64,000 nucleotides of DNA, from assembly GCA_913061435.1 (NCBI GenBank), contig CAJXUK010000002.1:1-64000 (forward strand). The letters are read 5' to 3'. Made by a program: the position numbers and the translations under genes. Origin of the DNA: an uncultured Thalassolituus sp. (GTDB lineage Bacteria; Pseudomonadota; Gammaproteobacteria; Pseudomonadales; Oceanobacteraceae). This document shows positions 26,515-36,471 of the stretch, in pieces; the stretch's first letter is position 1; every line of letters starts with the position of its first letter. The notes beneath the pieces were generated by a model that worked only from the letters and a program-made list of their open reading frames with translations, had not been told where the DNA came from and did not search any database.

Positions 26515-26924
26515 TATACGGCTCCTATACTCATGCTGTGCTCTTCAAAGTCTTCCGCTAAATAACGGTCACGCTTACTTTTTTGCAAACCCTGCACAGC
26601 GGTTTTAATTCGCTTAGCTTTATGGCGTAAACGCTCGATGCGTTTTGTAGCCGTTTGGCTAGCTCGGCTGGCTGCACGATCAATGGCGGCATATAAGTGA
26701 GAGTGAGTATCTTCGATAACAACTTCACCTTGACCTTTTATTTTTAATAACATTTGGCAGCGTTTGTCTTCACCACCTTTAGGGCCATTAATGTCTGATA
26801 AGGTCACATCAACGCGGGTTACATGATCAAACTGTGGGCCTAATGCAAATTTAAGACGACGCTTTACATATTGAGTCAGCGCTTTGGTTAAGGTTAGTCG
26901 TCTGGCATTAACTTGTATTTTCAT
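26514..26924 (-). CDS. Ribosome hibernation promoting factor / RaiA family
   Basis: 136 residues. MKIQVNARRLTLTKALTQYVKRRLKFAL begins the sigma-54-modulation/HPF fold; KGQGEVVIEDTHSHLYAAIDRAASRASQTATKRIERLR is the conserved ribosome-binding half, followed by a basic tail. It lacks the dimerisation domain of long HPF. Binds the 30S decoding region in stationary phase. ATG at 26924 is preferred to an upstream TTG that overlaps the GGAGAG ribosome binding site. Confidence 0.8.
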   Translation of the reverse strand: MKIQVNARRLTLTKALTQYVKRRLKFALGPQFDHVTRVDVTLSDINGPKGGEDKRCQMLLKIKGQGEVVIEDTHSHLYAAIDRAASRASQTATKRIERLRHKAKRIKTAVQGLQKSKRDRYLAEDFEEHSMSIGAV

Positions 26925-27044
26925 CTTTCTCTCCAAAATCCTAAAGGATTAATATGAGTTAGATCTTTATCCTATGATGCAAAAAACGTAAGATATATTC
27001 GTATTATATATAAATTTACTCAGTTTTTTACGAAGTATTTAAAC

Positions 27045-27935
27045 ATGATTAATTTCAAACACTTACACTATTTTTGGGTAGTCGCTAAGCAAGGCGGCAT
27101 TATGCGCGCTAGCGAAAACTTACACATAACACCTCAAACCATCAGTGGCCAAATTCGTTTATTAGAAGAACAATTAGGACAATCTCTGTTTGAAAAGGTG
27201 GGGCGTAATCTCGAAATAACTGAAACTGGGCGCATGGTATTGAGTTACGCCGACGACATATTTTCGTTGGGTTACGAACTGGAAGAAACGGTTAAAAACA
27301 CCAGTAAAGATCGAGCGCAGCTTTTGCGGGTGGGTGTTGCCGACGTAGTGCCTAAGTCGATTGCTTATCGCTTGCTAGAACCTGCCTTAACGCTTAACGA
27401 TCCCATTCGTTTTGTGTGTAAAGAAAACAACTTAGATACTCTTCTTGGTGAGTTAGCCTTGCATAAGTTGGATATCGTTATTGCCGATGGCCCTATCCCT
27501 CAACGGCTAGGGGTCAAGGGCTACAATCATGCTTTAGGTGAATGCGGCATTAGTTTTTTGGCGGCACCTAAGTTAGCCGACACACTTTCGCCTGATTTTC
27601 CGAGCAACCTCAGCGGTGCGCCTTTTTTGATGCCTAGCGAACTCTCATCATTACAACCTCAGCTACTGCATTGGTTTGAACGCCAGCATATTTTGCCAAA
27701 AGTAGTCGGTGAGTTTGATGACAGTGCACTTATGAAAGCATTTGGCCAAGCCGGGGTGGGTGTTTTTATAGTCCCTAGTGCTATTGCTAGCGAAGTCGCC
27801 ACACAATACAAGGTTAATATTCTTGGTGAAACACATAAAATTCGCGAACAATTTTTTGCTATTACCGCTGAACGGCGCGTTACCAATCCCGCGGTGATCG
27901 CTATTAATGAGACAGCACGAGATTGGCTAGATTAA
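27045..27935 (+). CDS. nhaR: LysR-type regulator NhaR
   Basis: 296 residues. N-terminal helix-turn-helix in a form special to NhaR (INFKHLHYFWVVAKQGGIMRASENLHITPQTISGQIRLLEEQLGQ), then the two-lobed effector domain. NhaR activates nhaA and envelope or biofilm genes in response to Na+. No nhaA lies in this window. Divergent from hpf with about 120 bp between. Confidence 0.88.
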   Translation: MINFKHLHYFWVVAKQGGIMRASENLHITPQTISGQIRLLEEQLGQSLFEKVGRNLEITETGRMVLSYADDIFSLGYELEETVKNTSKDRAQLLRVGVADVVPKSIAYRLLEPALTLNDPIRFVCKENNLDTLLGELALHKLDIVIADGPIPQRLGVKGYNHALGECGISFLAAPKLADTLSPDFPSNLSGAPFLMPSELSSLQPQLLHWFERQHILPKVVGEFDDSALMKAFGQAGVGVFIVPSAIASEVATQYKVNILGETHKIREQFFAITAERRVTNPAVIAINETARDWLD

Positions 27936-27948
27936 ATTTATACCGGGG

Positions 27949-28194
27949 TTATGCCATTATTTTTAACGCCAAATAAGGCATTACCGAAAACACAAAGGTG
28001 AGTATTTTGTAGTTTGCTAAGTAGCTCACATACAATTGCGCTAAATCTTGATCAGACATTGAAAGGATTTTTCCATGAATTGCCATGATCGTTGTTTTAA
28101 AAAACACCATAAGAATACTAGCAAACGTCAACATTCCCATATTGAGAATAACGGTCCAACCAAGAAATTCGGTTAATTGATCTAAAGTCATCAT
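27949..28194 (-). CDS. DUF6868 small inner-membrane protein
   Basis: 81 residues with two hydrophobic helices: LTEFLGWTVILNMGMLTFASILMVFF (about 6-31) and ILTFVFSVMPYLALKIMA at the C-terminus. The loop IHGKILSMSDQDLAQLYVSYLANYK is characteristic of the family. Function unknown. Convergent with nhaR, separated by 13 bases. Confidence 0.78.
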   Translation of the reverse strand: MMTLDQLTEFLGWTVILNMGMLTFASILMVFFKTTIMAIHGKILSMSDQDLAQLYVSYLANYKILTFVFSVMPYLALKIMA

Positions 28195-28317
28195 TTTTTC
28201 CTTTTTATCAATGGTATTTAATACAAAAAGGTAGCTTTATTGTCACACTGATTATCAACCTGATTGTCGCCTTAATAGCAATCCTGATTAGACCTGTTGC
28301 TGCATAAAGGGGCTTCT

Positions 28318-29229
28318 TTAAAATTCTGAATTAAAGCCAACACTAAAACTGATTTCTCTATCAGGCTCAGAACTTGGAAAATCACCATCAACCACGCTTT
28401 CTTGTAATGGGTAGATTAAATCTGCGGTGAAATTCATTTTTTTATTGAGTCGATATGAAACGTTAGGAATCAAGTCTAGCGTCTGCAGACCATCTTGCAC
28501 AAAGCCAGCACTCTCTGTTGTATCTTCGCGCACATAAGCCAAGTTAGCGCCTACCCAAATAGCTGGGTGTACACGATACTCTGTACCAGCCATTAAACTG
28601 AATATATTGCCATATTCTATATCGCTGTTAAATATCGTGGCGTCTCCACGGATGATATACCCAATGGTAGAATTGAATCCCATTTGCCCCATTCGCATGC
28701 GCCCAGTCATGGCAAAGCCGACGTCGTTAGAACCAGACCCTAAGCCTTTTTCTTTATCACCAGTGGGCATTTTATAATTGATTTGGGCCTTTAATATCGC
28801 ACTGTCGCGCTCAATATAATATTCCGCTGCCACTGCAACATCACCCACACCACTTTCATCACCTATTGGCGTCTCTACTTGGATATATGGGATATCAGCA
28901 CTTAGGTTAAGAAATTCCTCCCCTCCCAAAAGGGTCATAGGTAAGCCGTAAGATAGCGGGAGAGAATAAACTTCTTTGTCTTCTGATAATATTAATTCTA
29001 TACCAACTGATTTAGTTTCTGTTCTTGAGATGCCCGACTCACTAAACGCCGCTTCTTGTCCACGATTACTCTGAACATAAGAACGAGTGATAGAATTTAC
29101 TGCCACAGAATCAGCACTTTCACCGTGACCAAATTCATCTGCCTGCGCCGCCAAAAATGGCGTAGCTGATAAACTTACAACAGACAGTAATAACATTTTA
29201 GGGGCAAATAATAAGGGGGATTTACTCAT
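28318..29229 (-). CDS. Outer-membrane beta-barrel-type protein (putative transporter)
   Basis: 303 residues from the ATG at 29229 (GGAG nine bases upstream). Signal peptide MSKSPLLFAPKMLLLSVVSLSATPFLAAQA. The mature part is built from alternating strands with aromatic ends and glycine turns (KAQINYKMPTGDKEKGLGSGSNDVGFAMTGRMRMGQMGFNSTIGYIIRGDA), ending in ISFSVGFNSEF with a terminal Phe, as in outer-membrane barrels recognised by BAM. It resembles the meta-pathway/transporter-like group; substrate unknown. Confidence 0.75.
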   Translation of the reverse strand: MSKSPLLFAPKMLLLSVVSLSATPFLAAQADEFGHGESADSVAVNSITRSYVQSNRGQEAAFSESGISRTETKSVGIELILSEDKEVYSLPLSYGLPMTLLGGEEFLNLSADIPYIQVETPIGDESGVGDVAVAAEYYIERDSAILKAQINYKMPTGDKEKGLGSGSNDVGFAMTGRMRMGQMGFNSTIGYIIRGDATIFNSDIEYGNIFSLMAGTEYRVHPAIWVGANLAYVREDTTESAGFVQDGLQTLDLIPNVSYRLNKKMNFTADLIYPLQESVVDGDFPSSEPDREISFSVGFNSEF

Positions 29230-29345
29230 AATAAGAACTCCAAGTAAGTTTTTTAAAAACCTGTGATTAAGCACATCACTTAGTTTTTGTAGTTTGGTTA
29301 TTCTTATATTAAAACAAGTAAGAGGGGATTAAATTGATCTAGATT

Positions 29346-29849
29346 CTAGGTTTTATTTACTATGCGCAAGTACGTTTCTTGCAATACTTCAACGTCGATC
29401 CCGGCTCGGTGAGCTTTTAAACCTAAATCGCTCAATACGGCTTCTTTGGTAGGGTGCCAAAACTCAACTTGCTCGGGCTTTAATAATTTATTGATGGTTT
29501 CGATACGGAATCGCTGCACAATACCAGCACTGTCAAACAAGCGCCCAATCCAAGAGCTGTCGAAACTCCACGCATCTGAGTATAAGGTTTTTCCACTAAA
29601 CATATCGTTTAATGTGATGGCGATTTTTTCTATTCCTAGACCTTCGGCTTGCAGTTGCGTTCGACTTATTCCATGAATCTGCTCAGCTTCTTCACTCCAG
29701 TGAGTCCAATCTGATTGTGGCTTTATTAAAAACGAGCGAACTTCTCGGTTTTCAAGTGCGATTCCGACTTCTATTGGATAGCTACCGCGACCGAACCCCG
29801 AAGCTTCAATATCAATGATAAGGGGCGCTGTATTAAATAAAGTCGCCAT
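29346..29849 (-). CDS. DEDD-type 3'-5' exonuclease-like protein
   Basis: 167 residues with an RNase H/exonuclease fold: PLIIDIEASGFGRGSYPIEVGIAL supplies the first D and E, SDAWSFDSSWIGRLFDSAG the second D, and KAHRAGIDVEVLQETY the H and last D of a DEDDh set. Similar to the small stand-alone DnaQ-like proteins of unknown physiological substrate. Monocistronic by spacing. Confidence 0.75.
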   Translation of the reverse strand: MATLFNTAPLIIDIEASGFGRGSYPIEVGIALENREVRSFLIKPQSDWTHWSEEAEQIHGISRTQLQAEGLGIEKIAITLNDMFSGKTLYSDAWSFDSSWIGRLFDSAGIVQRFRIETINKLLKPEQVEFWHPTKEAVLSDLGLKAHRAGIDVEVLQETYLRIVNKT

Positions 29850-30005
29850 GGTTATAATCTGTGCAATCTATTAATCTCTTTATAGGCAATATGTTTTATA
29901 CAATATGCTTACTACACTAGCAAGTTTGACAGCTTAGCCGTTATTGCCGTCAGTAACTACGATAGAAACGTGTTTTTTTTAATTCCTGTAAAGCACTGAG
30001 GCTAA

Positions 30006-31763
30006 TTACGACATAGGCGCAACGCGCATGACTTCTTCAATAGTGGTTAAACCCGCCGCAACTTTTTGTGCTCCGCTTAATTTTAAACTGTGCATACCTT
30101 CTTTCATCGCCTGCTTACGTATTTTTATGTGATCGCTGTCGTCGTCAATTAAGTTGCTAATATCATGACTCACAGGCAATACTTCATAAATACCCATACG
30201 TCCAATAAAACCGGTATCTCGACACTCTAAGCAACCTTTAGGGTGATATATTGTTGCCGGCTTAGCCACTTTCCAAGGAGCGACTAAGTCGTTCCAAGTA
30301 ATATCATCTATCTCACCTTCTTGCTTACAGTGTGGGCATAAAATTCGTACCAAACGCTGCGCCATCACTCCTAAAGTCGTTGATCGAATCAAATAAGGTG
30401 GCAATCCTAACTCTAATAAACGAGTAATCGCTGTAGGCGCATCATTAGTGTGTAGTGTGGATAATACTAAGTGGCCTGTGAGCGCTGACTGCACGGCCAT
30501 TTCTGCCGTTTCTAAATCACGAATTTCCCCTACCATAATAATATCGGGATCTTGTCGTAATAGCGCTCGCACACCGGTTGCAAAGTCTAAATCAATACTG
30601 TGATTAACCTGCATTTGGTTAAATGCAGGTTCAATCATTTCTATTGGATCTTCAATGGTCGAAACATTCACTTCAACCGTCGCCAATTCTTTTAGGGTCG
30701 AATAAAGAGTGGTTGTTTTACCTGAGCCGGTAGGTCCGGTAACAAAAATAATGCCATTATTTTGCGATGTCATTTTTTGCCAGCGGCGATAGTCTTCTTT
30801 ACTAAAACCTAACTCGGCAAAGTTTCTCACCAATACCGTTGGATCAAACACACGCATCACTAACTTTTCACCAAAAGCGGTGGGCAAGGTGGATAAACGC
30901 AATTCAATTTCTTCTCCTGCCGGAGTTTTGGTTTTTAAGCGAGAATCTTGCGGCTTACGCTTTTCTGCAATGTTCATCCGCCCGAGTGATTTAATCCGAG
31001 CAACCACTGCTTGCGTTACTTGCGCCGGTAGTTCATAAACCAAATGCAATACGCCATCGATACGGAAGCGGACTTTTCCTAGTTCGCGTCGCGGCTCAAT
31101 ATGAATATCACTGGCACGTTGTTCAAACGCGTACTGCAATAACCAATCGACTACGTTAACAATGTGTTCGTCGTTGGCATCTGGAGCTCCGGCCTTACCT
31201 AGCTCTAGCATCGATTCTAAATTTTGAATGCCACTAATGCCATCGTGCTGAGATGAAGCACGGTTAATGGAGTTGGCTAGCTGATAAAACTCTACCCTAT
31301 GGCGCTCTATTTCACTGGGCATAGAAATGACACGAATAACTCTTCGGCGCGATACATGCTCTAAATCTTGTACCCACGAAACAATATTCGGTTCGCTGCA
31401 AGCGACTGTGAGTTCATCGGCACTCACTTTAATGGCCAATATCTTATGACGTTCAGAAAAAGCGTAGGACATCGCCGAAGTCACCGCAGCAACGTCAACC
31501 TCTAATGGATCTATCCGAGAATAATCAAGTTGAGCGTTAGCGGCGGCCCATTCGCAAATATTTTCTTCGGTTAGCTTACCGCCGGTTTTACAGTGAGTGA
31601 GTTTTTGCTTACCAATAAATGCAAATGGGTGCATTTTTAATTCGGTTTGGCTACGCCTTGCAAGTTGAGCAAGTTGATAGTTCTCATCATCTAAGATGCC
31701 TGATTTTTTTAAGTCATCCAGCAAAATACTCAATACAATTGGGCGATCCGAAACTGAACTCAT
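30006..31763 (-). CDS. GspE/PilB-family secretion or pilus ATPase
   Basis: 585 residues. N-terminal GspE/MshE-type domain (about 1-160), then a hexameric ATPase: Walker A GPTGSGKTTTLYS (343-355), Asp box STIEDPIEM, Walker B RQDPDIIMVGEIRDLETAE, His box TGHLVLSTLHTND, and a C-terminal tetracysteine zinc finger (CPHC ... CLEC). It powers type II secretion or type IV-type pili, but no other gene of such a system is nearby. Its start overlaps the end of the CYTH gene by one base. Confidence 0.88.
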   Translation of the reverse strand: MSSVSDRPIVLSILLDDLKKSGILDDENYQLAQLARRSQTELKMHPFAFIGKQKLTHCKTGGKLTEENICEWAAANAQLDYSRIDPLEVDVAAVTSAMSYAFSERHKILAIKVSADELTVACSEPNIVSWVQDLEHVSRRRVIRVISMPSEIERHRVEFYQLANSINRASSQHDGISGIQNLESMLELGKAGAPDANDEHIVNVVDWLLQYAFEQRASDIHIEPRRELGKVRFRIDGVLHLVYELPAQVTQAVVARIKSLGRMNIAEKRKPQDSRLKTKTPAGEEIELRLSTLPTAFGEKLVMRVFDPTVLVRNFAELGFSKEDYRRWQKMTSQNNGIIFVTGPTGSGKTTTLYSTLKELATVEVNVSTIEDPIEMIEPAFNQMQVNHSIDLDFATGVRALLRQDPDIIMVGEIRDLETAEMAVQSALTGHLVLSTLHTNDAPTAITRLLELGLPPYLIRSTTLGVMAQRLVRILCPHCKQEGEIDDITWNDLVAPWKVAKPATIYHPKGCLECRDTGFIGRMGIYEVLPVSHDISNLIDDDSDHIKIRKQAMKEGMHSLKLSGAQKVAAGLTTIEEVMRVAPMS

Positions 31764-32851
31764 TAACGCATTCCTTTTGAAATTTGCTCAACGTACTGCT
31801 GCAGGGCAAGCAGTTCACTATGACTGATGCTAGCAGGTAGTTGATTGTCATGCAGTTGATATAAAAAATGCCCGCACGAAAGCGTAAGCTGCCCCCAAAG
31901 TAATGAAATTCCACTGCCCGTAGTTTCAGCAACTTCGGCCGGTGACAGATCAAAAACAGTCGCTTGCCCTAATAAAGATTTTAAAGGCTCTGCTGCCGGT
32001 AAGGCACTGATATAAGTAAAACCAGATAACAAGTCATGTAAGCGCTGTAACTGGAGTTTGGCATTGCCCAAATAACTAGGCTGTTGATCCCAAATAGCCG
32101 TTTCTAAACTGCGCTGACACAGTGATAATTGATACGAAAAGAAAGTTTTAAAAGCATCCACTGCAGTTTGGCTGGGGTTCAATATTGGCAAACTATCTTG
32201 CCAGTCTTTTTTTATGTTTTGATAAGACTCCGATAGAGCTAATAAACCGTAACCTCGCTCGGCCTTACTCACATCACTCATAACTACTGGGCAATACTGA
32301 GCAATACTATGTGCCAACTTAAACAATTGCTCAGCATCGCCACGGATCAACTCCAGCTCTAACTCCAACAAATCAACACAATGCTGGTCGGTGGCCACCT
32401 GCCCTTGGTCTAAGACCACTTCGATCTCACTATCACCAAGCTGATACAACCACATTTTACGCTGAAAATCCGTAGTAAATAATGCGCCGATGGTAGTAAG
32501 ATCAAGCGTTGGTGATAAATGATGTCGGGCGTCAGAATTTTCAATAAGATCAAGATTCAGATCCAACTGGGTTAGCGGCCAATCCCATTCCATGCGTTGG
32601 TGTAAACCACCCACACTGGTGCCCCGAGTTTTTAGGGTTTGAATAATCTGTGGATTATTGCCATCTCGGTTTTGCTGACGAATACGCAAGGCCGCGCCAC
32701 CAGCACTCAAGGCCATAGTAGGCGTATCATAATAGCGATTGAGAAACTGCAAAGTCGGCTGGGCACTCGCAGCAGTTTGCGCAAGAGCTTGCTCTAGTAA
32801 CGGCAAGTCGCGAGGGTTTAAACGTAGCTTTAATTCGATTTCTTGATTCAT
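31763..32851 (-). CDS. CYTH-domain triphosphatase (YgiF-like)
   Basis: 362 residues from ATG at 32851. The start MNQEIELKLRL gives the ExExK signature of the CYTH tunnel fold; RIRQQNRDGNNPQIIQTLKTRG and VVLDQGQV, LELELELIRGD complete its basic/acidic strands (about 1-200). The C-terminal helical part (210-360) is probably a weak CHAD domain. By homology it hydrolyses inorganic tripolyphosphate. Divergent from argE and co-transcribed with the GspE-type ATPase. Confidence 0.83.
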   Translation of the reverse strand: MNQEIELKLRLNPRDLPLLEQALAQTAASAQPTLQFLNRYYDTPTMALSAGGAALRIRQQNRDGNNPQIIQTLKTRGTSVGGLHQRMEWDWPLTQLDLNLDLIENSDARHHLSPTLDLTTIGALFTTDFQRKMWLYQLGDSEIEVVLDQGQVATDQHCVDLLELELELIRGDAEQLFKLAHSIAQYCPVVMSDVSKAERGYGLLALSESYQNIKKDWQDSLPILNPSQTAVDAFKTFFSYQLSLCQRSLETAIWDQQPSYLGNAKLQLQRLHDLLSGFTYISALPAAEPLKSLLGQATVFDLSPAEVAETTGSGISLLWGQLTLSCGHFLYQLHDNQLPASISHSELLALQQYVEQISKGMR

Positions 32852-32929
32852 TCCAGAATAATAAAGTGGTTTGATAGCAGTTACCATCGAACAAAGCTCA
32901 TATTCATACATTTGAAGAAGGTGTTTTGC

Positions 32930-34111
32930 ATGTCTCAACTTATTTCACGCTTTCAACAGCTTATTGCTGCACCCAGTATCAGCTCGGCATTGCCAGAATA
33001 CGACAGCAGTAATAAAGCCGTGATCGATTTATTAGCCGAGTGGTTAACCCCACTCGGTTTTGACTGCGAGATCATGCCTGTTCCAAAAGAGCGATTGGGT
33101 GAACCCGACAAATACAATTTAATTGCGACGCTGGGCAGCGGCCCCGGTGGATTAGTGCTTAGTGGTCATACCGATACGGTACCTTGTAACCCAGAACGCT
33201 GGAGCAGTGATCCATTTAAACTGACAGAGCGAGATGGCAAATTGTACGGTTTGGGCACCTGTGATATGAAAGGTTTTTTTGCCTTAGCGATTGAAGCCAT
33301 CGAAAATATCGTGCAGCAGCTAGGCAACCCTAAGCAGCTTAATTTACAACAGCCACTGATTATTTTAGCCACCGCCGATGAAGAAAGCTCAATGAGTGGT
33401 GCACGCAGCTTAGTTGAGCAAGGTAGACCAAAAGGGCGCTATGCCATTATTGGCGAGCCAACCGGCTTAAAACCGATTCGTATGCACAAAGGCATTATGA
33501 TGGAGACCCTGCGCATCACCGGTAATGCTGGGCATTCGTCTAACCCAAGTTTGGGAATTAATGCCATTGACGCCATGCACGACGTGATGACAGAGCTGAA
33601 AGCCTATCGCACACAATTAGCCAAAGAAAATCACAACCAAGACTTTGAAATAGAAGTCCCCACACTTAACTTTGGTTGTTTGCATGGCGGCGATAACCCC
33701 AACCGTATTTGCGGTAGCTGTGAATTAGCCTTTGATTTACGCGCACTGCCCGGCATGAGCAATGATCAATTACGCTATGAAATGAATGAGCGTATTAAGC
33801 CCATCGCTAGCCGCCATAATGTTGAATTTGTTTTAGAAGCCTTGTTCCCTGGCGTGCCTTCATTTGCCACCGATAAAAATGCCAAACTGGTTAAGCTGGC
33901 CGAGAAATTAACCAACCACCAAGCTCATGCGGTTGCCTTCGCCACCGAAGCGCCGTTTTTGCAACAACTGGGAATGGAAACCTTGGTACTTGGCCCAGGT
34001 TCGATCGATCAAGCCCACCAGCTGGATGAGTTTATCGATATGGATCAAATTAAACCGACGGTAGCTTTGTTATCGCAGTTTATTGAAACATTTTGCCTCA
34101 ATAAACACTAA
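32930..34111 (+). CDS. argE: Acetylornithine deacetylase
   Basis: 393 residues from the ATG at 32930 with AAGGTG upstream. M20 metallopeptidase fold: metal ligands in SGHTDTVP and LYGLGTCDMKGF, catalytic ATADEESSMSGARS, dimerisation domain (about 180-285), and ATEAPFLQQLGMETLVLGPGSIDQAH. Removes acetyl from N-acetylornithine in linear arginine synthesis. argA, the first enzyme, follows, although both are usually distributed differently in bacteria that use the cyclic pathway with ArgJ. Confidence 0.92.
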   Translation: MSQLISRFQQLIAAPSISSALPEYDSSNKAVIDLLAEWLTPLGFDCEIMPVPKERLGEPDKYNLIATLGSGPGGLVLSGHTDTVPCNPERWSSDPFKLTERDGKLYGLGTCDMKGFFALAIEAIENIVQQLGNPKQLNLQQPLIILATADEESSMSGARSLVEQGRPKGRYAIIGEPTGLKPIRMHKGIMMETLRITGNAGHSSNPSLGINAIDAMHDVMTELKAYRTQLAKENHNQDFEIEVPTLNFGCLHGGDNPNRICGSCELAFDLRALPGMSNDQLRYEMNERIKPIASRHNVEFVLEALFPGVPSFATDKNAKLVKLAEKLTNHQAHAVAFATEAPFLQQLGMETLVLGPGSIDQAHQLDEFIDMDQIKPTVALLSQFIETFCLNKH

Positions 34112-34250
34112 TAAACTCAAATACGCACCAAGCAGCCGACATAGATTAAAAATCTTAATGCCGACTTCGCTTTGTGATATGTTGTTTACATTAGGAATTC
34201 TACAATATCGTTTTCCACTCTACATTTAAAAAGAAGCACTGAAAAAAATA

Positions 34251-35576
34251 ATGGATAACAGCCAATACGTTAAATGGTTTAGAAACTCATCGCCTTACAT
34301 CAATGCACACCGTGGAAAAACCTTTGTGCTGATGCTAGAAGGTGAAGCCATTGCTGATGATAATTTTGCTCATATAGTGCAAGACATTGCCCTGCTGAAT
34401 AGCTTGGGCGTACGCTTGGTTATCGTTCATGGTGCCCGCCCGCAAATTGATCAAGCGCTGAGTGTTTTAGATATTAAAAGCCAGTTCCATGGTGATTTGC
34501 GCATTACCGATAAACCGGCTTTAAATGCGGTGCGCGCAGCCATTGGTATTGTCAAATCCGATATCGAAGCACGCTTATCATTTGGTTTACCCAATACACC
34601 TATGCACGGCGCTCGCATTCGTGTGGTTAGTGGTAACTTTGTCACCGCTAAACCTAAAGGCGTGATCGACGGTGTCGATTTTCAGCATACGGGTGAAGTG
34701 CGTCGTATTGATCGCCAAGCGATTAATCAACAACTCGACCAAGGCAACGTGGTTTTATTATCCAGCTGTGGCTATTCCCCAAGTGGCCAAATGTTCAACC
34801 TAGCCGCAGAAGATGTAGCGACTCGTGCAGCGATTTCTTTGGCAGCCGAAAAGCTAATCCTTATGGGTGAAGGCGGCGGGCTTGCTGCTAATAATGGTGA
34901 AGTGGAAAGTGATTCGGGTATTATTTCTCAAATAACCGCCGATGAATTATCGCATTTAATCGATAGCTTAGAAGGCGAATATAAAATGCACGCCGAAGCG
35001 TCCTTGGTTGCTGTTCACGCAGGGATAAATCGGGTGCACATGCTAAGCCATAAAAACGATGGTGCTTTGTTGCAAGAATTATTTACGCACAAGGGTGCAG
35101 GCACGTTAATCAGCGCTGATGATTACGAGCAATTACGCCAAGCCAATATTGAAGACGTGGGTGGTATTTTAAAATTATTAACACCGTTAGAAGAACAAGG
35201 CATTTTGGTGCGTCGTTCTCGTGAAATTTTAGAAACCGAAATACATCGTTTTAAAGTGATTGAACGCGACGGCATGATCATAGCCTGTGCGGCGCTGTAT
35301 CCTTATTCGTCAGATCTAGCAGAGTTAGCCTGTGTTGCTGTTAGTGGAGATTACCGCTCTGGTGAGCGTGGCGATCGTTTATTAAAAGCAATTAGTAAGC
35401 AAGCGAAAGCCGAAAATAAAACCAAACTGTTTGTATTAACCACGCGCACCGCGCACTGGTTTATGGAACGTGGTTTTGAAGAGGCCGACTTATCTGCTTT
35501 ACCGCAAGAACGTCAATCGTTGTATAACTTTCAGCGTAACTCAAAAATATTCATTAAAGATTTAACTGAATGTTAG
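34251..35576 (+). CDS. argA: N-acetylglutamate synthase
   Basis: 441 residues. The N-terminal amino-acid-kinase-like domain (about 1-290, VHGARPQIDQAL, SCGYSPSGQMFNL) carries the arginine feedback site. The C-terminal GNAT domain (290-441, ELACVAVSGDYRSGERGDRLL) transfers acetyl from acetyl-CoA to glutamate. First step of arginine synthesis. The start region (GAAAAAAATAATGG) has no clear ribosome binding site near the ATG apart from a distant AAGAAG. The mtfA start overlaps its end by seven bases. Confidence 0.93.
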   Translation: MDNSQYVKWFRNSSPYINAHRGKTFVLMLEGEAIADDNFAHIVQDIALLNSLGVRLVIVHGARPQIDQALSVLDIKSQFHGDLRITDKPALNAVRAAIGIVKSDIEARLSFGLPNTPMHGARIRVVSGNFVTAKPKGVIDGVDFQHTGEVRRIDRQAINQQLDQGNVVLLSSCGYSPSGQMFNLAAEDVATRAAISLAAEKLILMGEGGGLAANNGEVESDSGIISQITADELSHLIDSLEGEYKMHAEASLVAVHAGINRVHMLSHKNDGALLQELFTHKGAGTLISADDYEQLRQANIEDVGGILKLLTPLEEQGILVRRSREILETEIHRFKVIERDGMIIACAALYPYSSDLAELACVAVSGDYRSGERGDRLLKAISKQAKAENKTKLFVLTTRTAHWFMERGFEEADLSALPQERQSLYNFQRNSKIFIKDLTEC

Positions 35577-36430
35577 GAATGCATTCTCTGTTTAATTACA
35601 TAAAGAGTTTTTTTACGCCCAACTATAAAAATGTCGCCGCAAATCACGCCCAAACTTGGCAACAGGCTTGGAGTGATTTTCTAGAAAATACGGTTAATTT
35701 TTATCGCAATTTATCACAAGAAGATAAAATTTGTTTTGAGCAACGTTGTTTATTATTTTTAGAAACCACCCGCGTAGAAGGCAGTGTTGATGTTGAAATA
35801 ACTGACAATGATCGGTTAATGGTTGCTGCCAGTGCGATTATTCCTGTTTGGGGCTTTAAAGGCTGGCACTATTTTAATATAGAGAGTGTTATTTTATTGC
35901 CCTCGCGTTTTAATGAAAAATACCAATACGGCCTAGCTGACTCGCGCATGAGTGGCATGGTCGGTACCGGCGAGATGTCGGGTAAAATGGTACTCAGCAA
36001 ACCTGATTTATACCGCGGCTTTGAGAATGTTAACGACAAACAAAATGTTGGTATTCATGAATTTGTTCATCTGATCGATATGGCAGATGGCTTAGCTGAT
36101 GGTTTTCCAGAGCGTGTAACCCAATACGAATACAGTGCTCCGTGGTTTGAATTTGTACAAAAGAAAATTGAAGAAGTCGACCGGGGTGAAAGTAATATCG
36201 ACGATTATGCCGCCACTAATAATGCTGAGTTTTTTGCGGTTTCATCCGAGTATTTTTTTGAACGCCCAAAAATGTTGCAGCGCAAGCATCCGCGCTTATA
36301 TCAATATTTAAGTAAATTTTATAAACAGAATTTGGCCGAGATTAATCACGATCTTGATCCCAAAAAAAATAAACCTTGCCCTTGCGGCAGTGGCAAGAAA
36401 TACAAACGTTGTTGCATGCCTCATGAATAA
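35570..36430 (+). CDS. mtfA: MtfA-family zinc peptidase with SEC-C tail
   Basis: 286 residues. The DUF980/MtfA peptidase domain (about 20-255) has HEFVHLIDMADG with the HExxH zinc site, and AATNNAEFFAVSSEYFFERP with the third ligand Glu. The extra C-terminal SEC-C motif KPCPCGSGKKYKRCC binds zinc and is not in E. coli MtfA. MtfA interacts with the repressor Mlc in E. coli; here the partner is unknown. Start ATG lies inside the end of argA; an ATG three codons later is also possible. Confidence 0.87.
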   Translation: MLGMHSLFNYIKSFFTPNYKNVAANHAQTWQQAWSDFLENTVNFYRNLSQEDKICFEQRCLLFLETTRVEGSVDVEITDNDRLMVAASAIIPVWGFKGWHYFNIESVILLPSRFNEKYQYGLADSRMSGMVGTGEMSGKMVLSKPDLYRGFENVNDKQNVGIHEFVHLIDMADGLADGFPERVTQYEYSAPWFEFVQKKIEEVDRGESNIDDYAATNNAEFFAVSSEYFFERPKMLQRKHPRLYQYLSKFYKQNLAEINHDLDPKKNKPCPCGSGKKYKRCCMPHE

Positions 36431-36471
36431 TATTTGCACCCTCTGTTACACATCTATTAACAGGTAACTCC

